Assembly (NCBI RefSeq): GCF_001746295.1
Contig: NZ_MJAH01000002.1
Location: 461,842-525,841 of the forward strand
Source: Streptomyces sp. LUP47B
GTDB taxonomy: Bacteria; Actinomycetota; Actinomycetes; Streptomycetales; Streptomycetaceae
Length of the DNA stretch: 64,000 bases
Direction of reading: 5' to 3'
Below, in pieces: positions 43,180 to 51,657 of this stretch. The translations under genes were made by a program, and so were the position numbers. The notes beneath the pieces were generated by a model, which was not told the DNA's origin, searched no databases, and saw nothing but the letters and a program-made list of their open reading frames with translations. Each line of letters starts with the position of its first letter. Positions within the stretch are counted from its first letter, which is position 1.

Positions 43180-46100
43180 TCAGGCCGCTTCGTCTTCGAT
43201 GTTCTCCTCCCGGCGGATCATTCGCCAGGCAGCCCGGCGCGCACTCTGGTTGAGCGACTGCTTGAAGCTGTCGTCGTGGCTGAAGTACTGCCGTCCCAAG
43301 TCGGCGATGGTGTCGATGTGTTCGGCCATCTTGTCCTCGAAGACCTCGTCGTAGACGAGACCGAAGTTCTCCTCGTCATTGACGGCGGCGGCACGCACCT
43401 TCGGGTCCGCGTTCGCCTCCAACCAGGGCGTGATCACGTCCTGGTCGGTGAAGCTGGTGCCGTACTTGTCGTTGAACTTTTCGATCAGCTCCGACAGCAG
43501 CGACTTCTCCGGCTCCTTGGCCCCGCCCGCACCTTCGCCGAAGCCGCGCAGCTCCGCCGCTCCCTCGGCGGTCAGCGCGAGGTCGTGCTCGCCGGTCTTC
43601 TGGATGCGCAGGTGGCTGAGGTCGACGTCCCCTATGTCCACGCCGCCGTCCCCGCGTCGTGGCAGGCGGTTGAGCAGGTGGCGGCCGTAGAGGTAGAGAC
43701 ATTCGAGGTCGGCGTCGCGGTAGGGCACGATCTGCGAGAGGAAGCCGTACTTCCGTACGTAGTCGTTGAGATCCGCGCGGAACTCCTCGGCGGCCTCGGC
43801 TGCTTCCTCGTCGGGGTCGCCCGCCTCGTCCTTGCGGTCCAGCAGCTCGGTGAACCGTTTGACGGCGGGGGCCAGATGTCGGTACAGCTCCGCGTGGAGC
43901 TTCTCCCAGCGGGCGACCGAGCCCGCCGCCTTCTCCTCGGCCGTCAGATAGGCGTCCGCGAACTCCCGCATCTCCTCCTCGACGAGGATGTCGGGCTGCA
44001 TGACCTGGCTCTGCGCGGTGTAGAGGAGGTTGGGGTCGGAGGGAAGGGTATTCGCCTCCTCGAAGTACGGGCGGAAGGACTCCTTGATGTCCTCGGCGTC
44101 GTTGACGAAGTCCAGTACGGCCAGGTCCGCCTGCGACTTGCGGTCGGCGGTGCGGTTCAGCCGGGAGAGGGTCTGGACGGCGCTGATGCCCGCGAGCTTC
44201 TTGTTCACGTACATCGTGGTGAGCAGCGGCTGGTCGAAGCCGGTCTGGTACTTCTCGGCGACGACCAGGATGCGGTACTCGCGCTGCGTCGCCTTCCCGC
44301 CGGTGCGCACGGCCTTGTCGTCCTTGCGCGTGTACGCGAACGCCTTCGGCAGCGCGGACTCGGCGAGGCCGCCGTTCTCCTTCGGCTCGGTGGTCTCCTC
44401 GCCGTCGTACGTCAGGCTGCCGGAGAACGCGACTAGGACGCCGGGGTCGACGTACGCGTTGTCGCCGACGTACTTCCTGATGGCACGGGCCATCTGCACG
44501 GCGCTGTGCCGGGATGCCGTCACCACCATGGCCTTGGCACGCCCGCCGAGCCGTCCGGTGGTGTGCGTGCGGAAGTGCTCGACGATCACCTGCGCCTGCT
44601 GCGTCACCGTGGAGTCGTGCGTGAGCGCGTACCGGGCGAGCAGGGGATTCGCCTTGGATGGGTCCACCTCGCGCTCGGCCGGGTTCTTGTTCACCAGCTT
44701 CCAGTACGTGTCGTACGTGACGTAGGTGCGCAGGGGATCGAGGATGAAGCCTTCCTCGATGGCCTGGCGCATCGAGTACGTGTGGAAGGGGACGTACGTC
44801 GGCTTGCCGTTGATGGTGTCCAGGGTGCCGAAGAGTTCGAGCGTCTTGGCCTTGGGCGTGGCCGTGAACGCGAAGTAGGAGAGGTTGGATGCCTTGCTGC
44901 GCTGGGTGGCCTTGCGGATGAGCTTGGCATCGGTGGTGGCAGCCGCCGCTTCCACCTCAGTCGCCCCGGCCTCGTCGGAGTCCGAGTCCAGGCCGAGGTC
45001 ACGCAGGGCCGCGCGTACGGCCGTTGCCGCGTCGCCGGACTGCGAGGAGTGCGCCTCGTCCACGATGATCGCGAAGTTGTGGCCCTGTATCTCGGTCGGG
45101 TTGCGGCGCAGGTAGTCGATCAGGGCCGGGAAGGTGTGCAGTGTGACGGTGATGATCTTCCCGGTCTCGCGGGACAGCGCCTTGGCGAGTTGGTCGGACT
45201 TCGCGCCGTGCTTCTCGTCGATCTTCACGACTAGGCCAGCCGTCTTCTCGAAACTGCCGACGGTCTCGCGCAGTTGGGCGTCGAGATTGCGGCGGTCAGT
45301 GATGATCACGACCTTGTCGAAGACGGGCGCACCGGGCTTGAGTCCGGCGGCCAGGGCGTCGGAGTCGATCTCGGCGGGGTCCGTGGGCGTATGCAGCGAC
45401 GACAGGCGGTGCGCCAGCCACCCGATGGTGTTCGACTTGCCGGAACCGGCGGAGGCCATACCCAGGTAGTTGTGACCGGCGCCGTGGCGGGCCGCGTGGC
45501 CGGCGAGTTTCTTGACGATGTCCCACTGGTGGTAGCGCGGGAAGATCAGCTTCTTGCGCGTCCGCCCGTCCGGGCCCTTCTCCTTGCTGAGGTGCACGAA
45601 CCGCTCGATCAGGTCCAGCCAGGCGTCCCGCTCCCAGATCTGCTCCCAGAGGTAGGAGGTCGCGTACGTCCCGGGGACGGTGGGCGCAGGATTCCCGGCA
45701 CCGCCGGGCTTCCCCGGGCCCTCCGATCCCGTGTTGAACGGCAGGAACCGCGTCAGCTTGCCGCGCAGTTCGGGCGCGACGTAGACCACGTCGGTGTCGA
45801 TGGCGAAGTTCGCGATGACGCGGCGCGCGAAGATCAGCTCAGTGGGGTCCCGCTTGAGGCGGTACTGCTCCTTGGCGTGCTCCGCCCCCTGCCGTGTGAG
45901 GGCGTTCTTCAACTCGGCGGTGGCGAGCGGAATTCCGTTGAGGAACAGGGTGAGGTCCAGCTCGTTGCCCTTGCTGGCCTGCTTCGCCGCGTACTGCAAC
46001 TCCTTGACGAAGGTCAGCCGGTTCGCCCGATAGTCGTCCAGGACGGTGTCCGAGGCAACGAGTGACGGCTTGAAGTACGCGAGCCTGATCAGGACTCCGT

Positions 46101-46383
46101 GGTCCTTCACGCCCTTGCGAAGTACGTCCAGAACACCGTCGGTTCCGATCGCCTGATCCACGCGCTTGGCGAACCCAGCCTGGGCGGTGTTGGGATCCCC
46201 GCCGTAGAGGGCGACCAGTTCGGCCCAGTCGTCGGCTTGGGTCTTGCCGATGAACTCCAAGAGCTGGGCGGTGTCCAGGCCGAGTTGGGGTTGGTAGTGC
46301 TGCTTGTTTCCCTCGGTCCAACCGCGCTCCAACAGGGCGGCGACTATGGCGTTTCCGAATGCTGCTTCGTCGTGGACGGACAT
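43180..46383 (-). CDS. hsdR: Type I restriction endonuclease, R (HsdR) subunit
   Basis: A 1067-residue motor-nuclease. N-terminal PD-(D/E)xK domain: Asp143 in NELDLTLFLNGIPLATAELK with Glu157 and Lys159. Helicase SF2 domain: Walker A ASAGSGKSNTIGWLA (about 310-324), VIITDRRNLDAQL, DEAH box IVDEAHSSQSGD, YFAFTATPKAKTLELFG, and later VVAEKYQTGFDQPLL and QTLSRLNRTA. Translocates DNA and cuts at a distance when HsdM/HsdS meet unmethylated sites. Last gene of the hsd operon, 6 bp after the DUF4276 gene. C-terminal helical region (about 930-1060) binds the methylase in known enzymes. Confidence 0.95.
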   Translation of the reverse strand: MSVHDEAAFGNAIVAALLERGWTEGNKQHYQPQLGLDTAQLLEFIGKTQADDWAELVALYGGDPNTAQAGFAKRVDQAIGTDGVLDVLRKGVKDHGVLIRLAYFKPSLVASDTVLDDYRANRLTFVKELQYAAKQASKGNELDLTLFLNGIPLATAELKNALTRQGAEHAKEQYRLKRDPTELIFARRVIANFAIDTDVVYVAPELRGKLTRFLPFNTGSEGPGKPGGAGNPAPTVPGTYATSYLWEQIWERDAWLDLIERFVHLSKEKGPDGRTRKKLIFPRYHQWDIVKKLAGHAARHGAGHNYLGMASAGSGKSNTIGWLAHRLSSLHTPTDPAEIDSDALAAGLKPGAPVFDKVVIITDRRNLDAQLRETVGSFEKTAGLVVKIDEKHGAKSDQLAKALSRETGKIITVTLHTFPALIDYLRRNPTEIQGHNFAIIVDEAHSSQSGDAATAVRAALRDLGLDSDSDEAGATEVEAAAATTDAKLIRKATQRSKASNLSYFAFTATPKAKTLELFGTLDTINGKPTYVPFHTYSMRQAIEEGFILDPLRTYVTYDTYWKLVNKNPAEREVDPSKANPLLARYALTHDSTVTQQAQVIVEHFRTHTTGRLGGRAKAMVVTASRHSAVQMARAIRKYVGDNAYVDPGVLVAFSGSLTYDGEETTEPKENGGLAESALPKAFAYTRKDDKAVRTGGKATQREYRILVVAEKYQTGFDQPLLTTMYVNKKLAGISAVQTLSRLNRTADRKSQADLAVLDFVNDAEDIKESFRPYFEEANTLPSDPNLLYTAQSQVMQPDILVEEEMREFADAYLTAEEKAAGSVARWEKLHAELYRHLAPAVKRFTELLDRKDEAGDPDEEAAEAAEEFRADLNDYVRKYGFLSQIVPYRDADLECLYLYGRHLLNRLPRRGDGGVDIGDVDLSHLRIQKTGEHDLALTAEGAAELRGFGEGAGGAKEPEKSLLSELIEKFNDKYGTSFTDQDVITPWLEANADPKVRAAAVNDEENFGLVYDEVFEDKMAEHIDTIADLGRQYFSHDDSFKQSLNQSARRAAWRMIRREENIEDEAA

Positions 46384-46389
46384 GAGCGG

Positions 46390-47004
46390 TTATTCCCCCC
46401 GCTTTCCGGTGACTAGGTAGGTGATGTCGCGGCAGAACTTGTCGAAGGACGGTGAGTTGGCGCGGGCCAGGTCGAGATCCATGTCCTGGGTCAGTGCAGG
46501 TTGGTCCACGCGAGGGCGGTACCGCACCCCGTCGCGCCGGTGGTGGGTCAGCCAGCCCTTGCAGTCGCGTCGCGTCTCGCTGTCGGCCGGGACCTTCAGG
46601 TGCTCGGCGAGCCCCGCCCGGCCGCCGAGGGAGGGCGCTGACGCGAGGAACCACGCCTCGAACTCCCGGTTGGCCAGCACGACGGCCGTTCGGCGGTCCG
46701 GGCGGGTGGCTTCGGCCCTCGCGAGCAGCGACGGCCCGAGGCTGGCCGGGCAGTCGTCGTCGGCGTCGATCACGACAAGGATGCCGCCCGGCTGGTTGGC
46801 GGGTACGCGTCGGGCCTGGGCCTCCACGGCGGCTTCCAGCCCGCCCTCCCGGACGAGCCGCCCACGGTCGACCAAGAAGGGCGGCTGGATGTCGGCGTCC
46901 CAGATCTCCGCCTTGTACATCAGCCGCCGGAGGAGTACGGGCAACGCGCTGATCTCGCCCTCGCCCTCCACGACGGAGGCGATCGTGACTCTCGGCTGGT
47001 TCAC
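46390..47004 (-). CDS. DUF4276-type TOPRIM-like protein (RloB/AbiLii-like)
   Basis: A 204-residue protein. Acidic motifs in the TOPRIM order: Glu in VVEGEGEISALPVLLRRL, paired acids in ILVVIDADDDCP (about 75-85), then AVVLANREFEAWFLASAPSL. This fits DUF4276, which is related to the TOPRIM nuclease half of OLD-type proteins and to RloB. GTG start overlaps the AAA ATPase stop (GTGA), so the two are translated together as an ATPase-effector pair. Embedded between hsdS and hsdR, as the rlo genes are in Campylobacter hsd loci. A toxic nuclease effector is the likely role, by inference. Confidence 0.8.
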   Translation of the reverse strand: MNQPRVTIASVVEGEGEISALPVLLRRLMYKAEIWDADIQPPFLVDRGRLVREGGLEAAVEAQARRVPANQPGGILVVIDADDDCPASLGPSLLARAEATRPDRRTAVVLANREFEAWFLASAPSLGGRAGLAEHLKVPADSETRRDCKGWLTHHRRDGVRYRPRVDQPALTQDMDLDLARANSPSFDKFCRDITYLVTGKRGE

Positions 47005-48245
47005 TCCTCACCCTCCGGCGGCTCGTCCGGTTGGGTTGGGGGCTGGACGACCGGGCGTAGCTGGTCGGAGCGCAGCAGCTCGGCCGTGGTGGCCAGGCCG
47101 TCGGCCACGATCGACCGACTCACCGGGTCGACTTCGCCGATCACCGTCACTCCGTGCTCGGCGGCGACCACGCGGATTGCCGACAGGTCGGCTTCCTTAC
47201 GGTCGAACAGCTCCGCACTCTGTGTGGTCGCGAGGACCTGTACGTGCTCACTGGCTTCCGTGAGCGCGTCGTAGAGGGCCCCGGCCGCGAGTGGGTGCAG
47301 GGCGAGTTCGGGCTCTTCGACGGCGATGAGCGGAATCCAGCCGTCGCGGGCGTCGTGCTGGAAGAGTGCGGTCAATAGACCGATGGCTCGGATGGTCCCT
47401 TCCGACATGGACTCGGCCCGGAAGATGTGCGGTTCGGTGTCGCCGTTAGAGGCGAAGCTGATCCGCGCCGCGATGTAGTCGGCGGAGGGGTCAGTGGGGC
47501 CGACCTCCACGACTCCGGGCACGATCGCCCCGAGGTATTGCGAGATGCGCTCCCGCTGCCGCTCCCCGAGCGCGGCCAGTGCCGGGCCGAGGCCGCTACC
47601 GTCCTCCTTCAGCATCCCGGCGATTGGCGTGTTGGGGCGGGCCGCACGGAGGCTGGACAGGTCAGGGCTGTAGAAGAACATATCCGCGAGAGTCCCGTGA
47701 AGTTTGAAGAACGGCTCTGTGTCAGCCACTCGGGCAAGCTCCAACCGACTCTTACGATGTCCCGTTTCGGGGCGGTCTCGCACCTCGAATCGCTCGGCGT
47801 CAGTCCCGCTCTGGTCGCCAGGGCTGCGCATTTCGCAGAACTCACGCTGGATACGGATTCCAGATCCTGTGTCTCGGCCCGACCGGGTGGCGGCCGTCGG
47901 CGCGAAGGTGATCTCGTACGATCCCACCCATGGTTTCCTGTCATGGGGAGGGAACGCTGGCAGGTAAAACTCCAGACCGATCGTGCAGGAGGTCGTCGGC
48001 TCAGGTACCCGGCGCACAACCTCCTCCCACCCGCCACGCGCCGCCACAGCCTCGGCCGGACCGTCCAACAGCGCGTCGCGGACGAAGCGCAAGGCGTCCA
48101 GGAAGTTCGACTTGCCTGCGGCGTTAAGTCCGAGCAGCACGGTGAACGGGCCGAGAGCCACATCGCAATGGGCGATAGACTTGTAGTTGTCGACGCGGAG
48201 ACGGGTGATGAGCGGCATCGGGAGGTGAGGCGCGGCGGGACTCAT
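47001..48245 (-). CDS. AAA_21 (OLD/SMC-like) ATPase, RloA/AbiLi-like
   Basis: A 414-residue ABC-type ATPase: N-terminal TRLRVDNYKSIAHCDVALGP, Walker A VLLGLNAAGKSNFLDALRFV (about 37-56), signature-like AESMSEGTIRAIGLLTALF, Walker B IPLIAVEEPELALHPLAAG and switch VLATTQSAELFD. No coiled-coil arm, so typical of the standalone AAA_21 of OLD, PARIS, AbiL and RloA. ATG 48245 has GAGGAA upstream; GTG 48275 is an alternative. It precedes the DUF4276 gene with overlap, and hsdS ends 7 bp upstream, so it belongs to the hsd transcript. Confidence 0.85.
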   Translation of the reverse strand: MSPAAPHLPMPLITRLRVDNYKSIAHCDVALGPFTVLLGLNAAGKSNFLDALRFVRDALLDGPAEAVAARGGWEEVVRRVPEPTTSCTIGLEFYLPAFPPHDRKPWVGSYEITFAPTAATRSGRDTGSGIRIQREFCEMRSPGDQSGTDAERFEVRDRPETGHRKSRLELARVADTEPFFKLHGTLADMFFYSPDLSSLRAARPNTPIAGMLKEDGSGLGPALAALGERQRERISQYLGAIVPGVVEVGPTDPSADYIAARISFASNGDTEPHIFRAESMSEGTIRAIGLLTALFQHDARDGWIPLIAVEEPELALHPLAAGALYDALTEASEHVQVLATTQSAELFDRKEADLSAIRVVAAEHGVTVIGEVDPVSRSIVADGLATTAELLRSDQLRPVVQPPTQPDEPPEGEE

Positions 48246-48252
48246 GGTGCGA

Positions 48253-49515
48253 TCATTCCTCGATCCCTCGTCCACTGGCGGTGGACACGTCGATCTCGCC
48301 GGTGACGGCGGCGGTGATCAGAGCTTGGCGCCGCTCAGTGAGGAGAGCGGAGTGTCGTGCAACTCGCGAGCGGAGCGCCTCATGTGTACCCAGTGATCGA
48401 CTGACGGAAGCGGCAAGGGAAGCTTGCTCTGCCAAGCTGGGGGTCGGTACTAGAACGCGCTTCAGGTCCCAAATGTTGATGCCCTTGATTGTTGCCCCTG
48501 TGACTCGCTGCTTAATTTGATGAACTACTGCGGGTGACTCCAAGACGAGGCGTAGCCAATCGGCAGAGACTTCAGAAGCAACTGAAATCCGAGCCGCATC
48601 TTGCGTCAGGTTCGCGCCAGTCAATTCATCCGGCACTACAGCGATCTCGCCTACGCTTCCACGGATGGCGATGACAATGTCGCCGCCCTTGACGCGAGAG
48701 CGAGCGTAGCCCGACTCAATCTCTCGAGTCGTGCGATTCAGGGTACGTAGCGACAACCTGTCGGCTGCCACGTCGCCGCCCTTGATGATGGGAACGCCCT
48801 CTGTCACGTTAGGACCAGGCAAGACAATGCCGTACATAATTTGCCGGAATTGATCCGTCAGGTGTGCCAGCGGCGTCCACTTCCAGCTATTGGGAAGGCT
48901 GTCACCGGGCTTTTCGGTGCCCGGGTGAAGCATTTGCGCCAGTACGGCTTGCTCTCTTTCGTGCACATCCCCATCGAACCGAGCCAAGGTTGAACGCAAC
49001 CTGTCCATGCGGGCGGTCTCGGCGTCGAGGAACTCGGCGATGCGGCGCTGCTCAGACTGCTCCGGTAGATCGACAGTCACTTCTCCCAACTCTTCTGCGT
49101 TGAGATGCGGCTGAGCTGCTCTATTCTTGGCGATGTCCATTTGCTGCATCGCGACGGAACTCAGTAGGCAATAAGCAAGATATCGAGGTTCCACGCGCTC
49201 CGGAGTGATGCGTAGATCGTACCCGGGTGCGCTCCCTGCCCACTCGTCTGTAATGAGGGCAGAGTCACCGGTATACGCGCCGCTTCGAACAACCAGGATC
49301 TCGCCCGATTTAAGCAGGGGGGCGCGATCCAAAGGAAGGTCCCTCAGCGAGGCGTAGATCAATCCAGCCTCGCTAATGCTACCCCGATTGATGTTCGTTG
49401 CTCGCAGAATGGGGACGCCTGATTCGCTCAATCGGGGAGGTTGGCCCAATCCGTAATCGACTTGAGCCAAGTGTTTGATGCGGGAATTGGACCAATTGGC
49501 AAGAGGTGTTTTCAC
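48253..49515 (-). CDS. hsdS: Type I restriction specificity subunit (HsdS)
   Basis: A 420-residue DNA-recognition subunit with two target-recognition domains. Each half ends in the conserved helical spacer: VDLPEQSEQRRIAEFLDAET after the first, and PTPSLAEQASLAASVSRSLG after the second. First TRD at about 10-140 (GVPILRATNINRGSISEAGL, VVRSGAYTGDSALI), second at about 225-360 (GVPIIKGGDVAADRLSLRTL, VIAIRGSVGEIAV). The GTG at 49515 overlaps the hsdM stop. Base composition is clearly A/T-richer than hsdM and hsdR, suggesting replacement of recognition domains by recombination. Confidence 0.92.
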   Translation of the reverse strand: MKTPLANWSNSRIKHLAQVDYGLGQPPRLSESGVPILRATNINRGSISEAGLIYASLRDLPLDRAPLLKSGEILVVRSGAYTGDSALITDEWAGSAPGYDLRITPERVEPRYLAYCLLSSVAMQQMDIAKNRAAQPHLNAEELGEVTVDLPEQSEQRRIAEFLDAETARMDRLRSTLARFDGDVHEREQAVLAQMLHPGTEKPGDSLPNSWKWTPLAHLTDQFRQIMYGIVLPGPNVTEGVPIIKGGDVAADRLSLRTLNRTTREIESGYARSRVKGGDIVIAIRGSVGEIAVVPDELTGANLTQDAARISVASEVSADWLRLVLESPAVVHQIKQRVTGATIKGINIWDLKRVLVPTPSLAEQASLAASVSRSLGTHEALRSRVARHSALLTERRQALITAAVTGEIDVSTASGRGIEE

Positions 49516-51581
49516 TGAGTTACCTCTCCGAGTAGCCCTTGAATCTCGCCCTCCAGAGCCTTCAACTCCGCGTCGATCTCCGCCAACGGCCGCGGCGGCT
49601 TGTACACGTAGAAATGCCGCGTGAACGGAATCTCGTACCCCACCTTCGTCTTGCCATGGTCGATCCACGCGTCCGGCACATGCGGCAGCACCTCCCGCCG
49701 CAAGTACTCCTCCACGTCCTCCTCCAGCGGCACGTTCTCGTAGTCCCGCAGCTCCGGATCAGGCTCCGGCTCGCCCTTGACCTTCTGTACCTCGCCCCCC
49801 GGGTCCCGGACGCCCACCGCCTCCCGCAGCGCCTTGCCGAACGGCGCGCCCGTCGGCCACAGCAGGCCAGCCGCGACGACCGCGTCCTTGAGGTCGATCC
49901 ACGCGTCGGACTTCGTCGTCCAGGACTTGCCGACCAGCGGGCGCAGCGCCGCTGCGAAAGCCTCGACGTCTGTGACCCTTCCCATCGGCTTCGACGCGGT
50001 GAGGGCCACCAGCGTCTCCTCCGTCACCTCGAAACGGAGCTTCAGCGGCCGTTCGACGGTGATCCGGTGATACCCGAAGTCCTCGTTGCGGAAGACCTTG
50101 ATCTGCCCGGCCCGGTCGGCCAGGTCGTGGCCGCCGCCCCTCTCCGCCGCGTCGAGGACCGCCAGCGCCTCCGTGTAGAGCCTGGTGATCTCGGAGATGT
50201 GCTGCTCGCCCAGTTCCTTGCGCTTGTCGCCGAGCGACTTCCGCATCTTGCGCCAGTAGTCGCGCGCGTCCAGCAGGACGACCTTGCCGCGCCGGTCCCT
50301 GGCCTTGCGATTGCTGAGCACCCAGAAGTACGTGGAGATACCGGTGTTGTAGAAGAGCTGGTCGGGCAGGGCGACGATGCCCTCCAGCCAGTCGTTCTCC
50401 AGGATCCACTGACGGATCTTGGACTCACCTGACTCCGCCGCCCCCGTGAACAGCGGGGAGCCGTTGAAGACGATCGCGATCCGGCTGCCGCCCGCCCCCG
50501 ACGCGTCCACCGGCTTCATCTTCGAGATCATGTGCTGGAGGAAGAGCAGCGAGCCATCGTTGATACGCGGCAGGCCGGCCCCGAACCGCCCGCTCTCACC
50601 GAGGTGTTCGTGTTCGTACTCGACCGCGTCCTTGACCTTCTTCCACTCCACGCCGAACGGCGGGTTGGCCAGCAGGTAGTCGAAGGTGGCTCCGGCGTGG
50701 CCGTCGTCGCTGAAGGAGTTGCCGAACTTGATGTTCTCCGGGTCCTGGCCCTTGATCATCATGTCTGACCGGCAGATGGCCCAGGACTCGGGGTTGAGTT
50801 CCTGACCGAAGACCTTGACGGTGGCGTCCGGGTTGTGAGCTGTGATGTGCTCTTCGGCCGCGCTGAGCATGCCGCCTGTGCCGCAGGCCGGGTCCATGAC
50901 CGTGCGGACGGTGCCCGGCAGGGCGAGGGCATCGCTGTCCGGTGCGACGAGCAGGTTGACCATCAGCCGGATGACTTCCCGCGGCGTGAAGTGCTCTCCA
51001 GCCGTCTCGTTGGACTGCTCGGCGAAGCGCCGGATCAGCTCCTCGAAGATGTAGCCCATCTGGTGGTTGGTGACGATCTCGACCGGCTTGCCGTCCTCGC
51101 CGAGCACGACATTGCCGTCTTCGTCCCTCTTCACCGGCCGCAGGTCCAGGTCGGCGAACCGCCCGACCACCTGGTAGAGCAGGTCCGCCGCGTCCAGCCG
51201 TTTGATCTGCTGGGCGAAGTCGTACCGCTCCAGGACCTCCCGCGCGTTGGGGGAGAAGGCGCCGTAGTACTGGTTGAGGTACTTCGCCGCGTGCGAGGCG
51301 TCGCCCGCGATGGCCTTCAGCGTGTAGGTGCTGGTGTTGTAGAAACTGTGGCCGGACGCCTTGCGCAGGAAGCGGTCGGGGTTGATGTCCTGGCCGTCGT
51401 AGCGGGCGGCGACCTCTAGGACCTTGTCCTTAGTCGGGGCGAGGACGCACTCCAGGCGCCGCAGCACGGTGAACGGCAGGATCACCTTGCCGTAGTCGGA
51501 CTGCTTGTAGTCGCCGCGCAGGAGGTCGGCTACCGACCATGCGTGGTTCGCCAGTTCCGTGTGCTTACTGCTGTTCAACAC
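49512..51581 (-). CDS. hsdM: Type I DNA methyltransferase subunit (HsdM)
   Basis: A 689-residue N6-adenine methylase. N-terminal HsdM domain (HAWSVADLLRGDYKQSDYGK, VILPFTVLRRLECVL); catalytic domain with FTPREVIRLMVNLLV, SAM motif I DPACGTGGMLSAA (230-242) and catalytic NPPFG (306-310). C-terminal extension (about 560-689) ends RHFYVYKPPRPLAEIDAELK, EGEIQGLLGEV, a helical tail. Start GTG 51581 follows GGAAGGA; longer frames overlap the next gene. First gene of the compact hsd operon. Confidence 0.95.
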   Translation of the reverse strand: MLNSSKHTELANHAWSVADLLRGDYKQSDYGKVILPFTVLRRLECVLAPTKDKVLEVAARYDGQDINPDRFLRKASGHSFYNTSTYTLKAIAGDASHAAKYLNQYYGAFSPNAREVLERYDFAQQIKRLDAADLLYQVVGRFADLDLRPVKRDEDGNVVLGEDGKPVEIVTNHQMGYIFEELIRRFAEQSNETAGEHFTPREVIRLMVNLLVAPDSDALALPGTVRTVMDPACGTGGMLSAAEEHITAHNPDATVKVFGQELNPESWAICRSDMMIKGQDPENIKFGNSFSDDGHAGATFDYLLANPPFGVEWKKVKDAVEYEHEHLGESGRFGAGLPRINDGSLLFLQHMISKMKPVDASGAGGSRIAIVFNGSPLFTGAAESGESKIRQWILENDWLEGIVALPDQLFYNTGISTYFWVLSNRKARDRRGKVVLLDARDYWRKMRKSLGDKRKELGEQHISEITRLYTEALAVLDAAERGGGHDLADRAGQIKVFRNEDFGYHRITVERPLKLRFEVTEETLVALTASKPMGRVTDVEAFAAALRPLVGKSWTTKSDAWIDLKDAVVAAGLLWPTGAPFGKALREAVGVRDPGGEVQKVKGEPEPDPELRDYENVPLEEDVEEYLRREVLPHVPDAWIDHGKTKVGYEIPFTRHFYVYKPPRPLAEIDAELKALEGEIQGLLGEVTQ

Positions 51582-51657
51582 TGTCCTTCCGGAGTTTCGC
51601 CGTCCCCGAGGGACGGAGAGGTCAAGTCTGGCCGTTCGCGGTGCCGGGCCGCAGGTT

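Noticed and set aside
48446..48466. CTAGAACGCGCTTCAG, resembling the KstR-like operator
   Set aside because: It lies inside hsdS coding sequence, and the second half-site has GCT where GTT is required.
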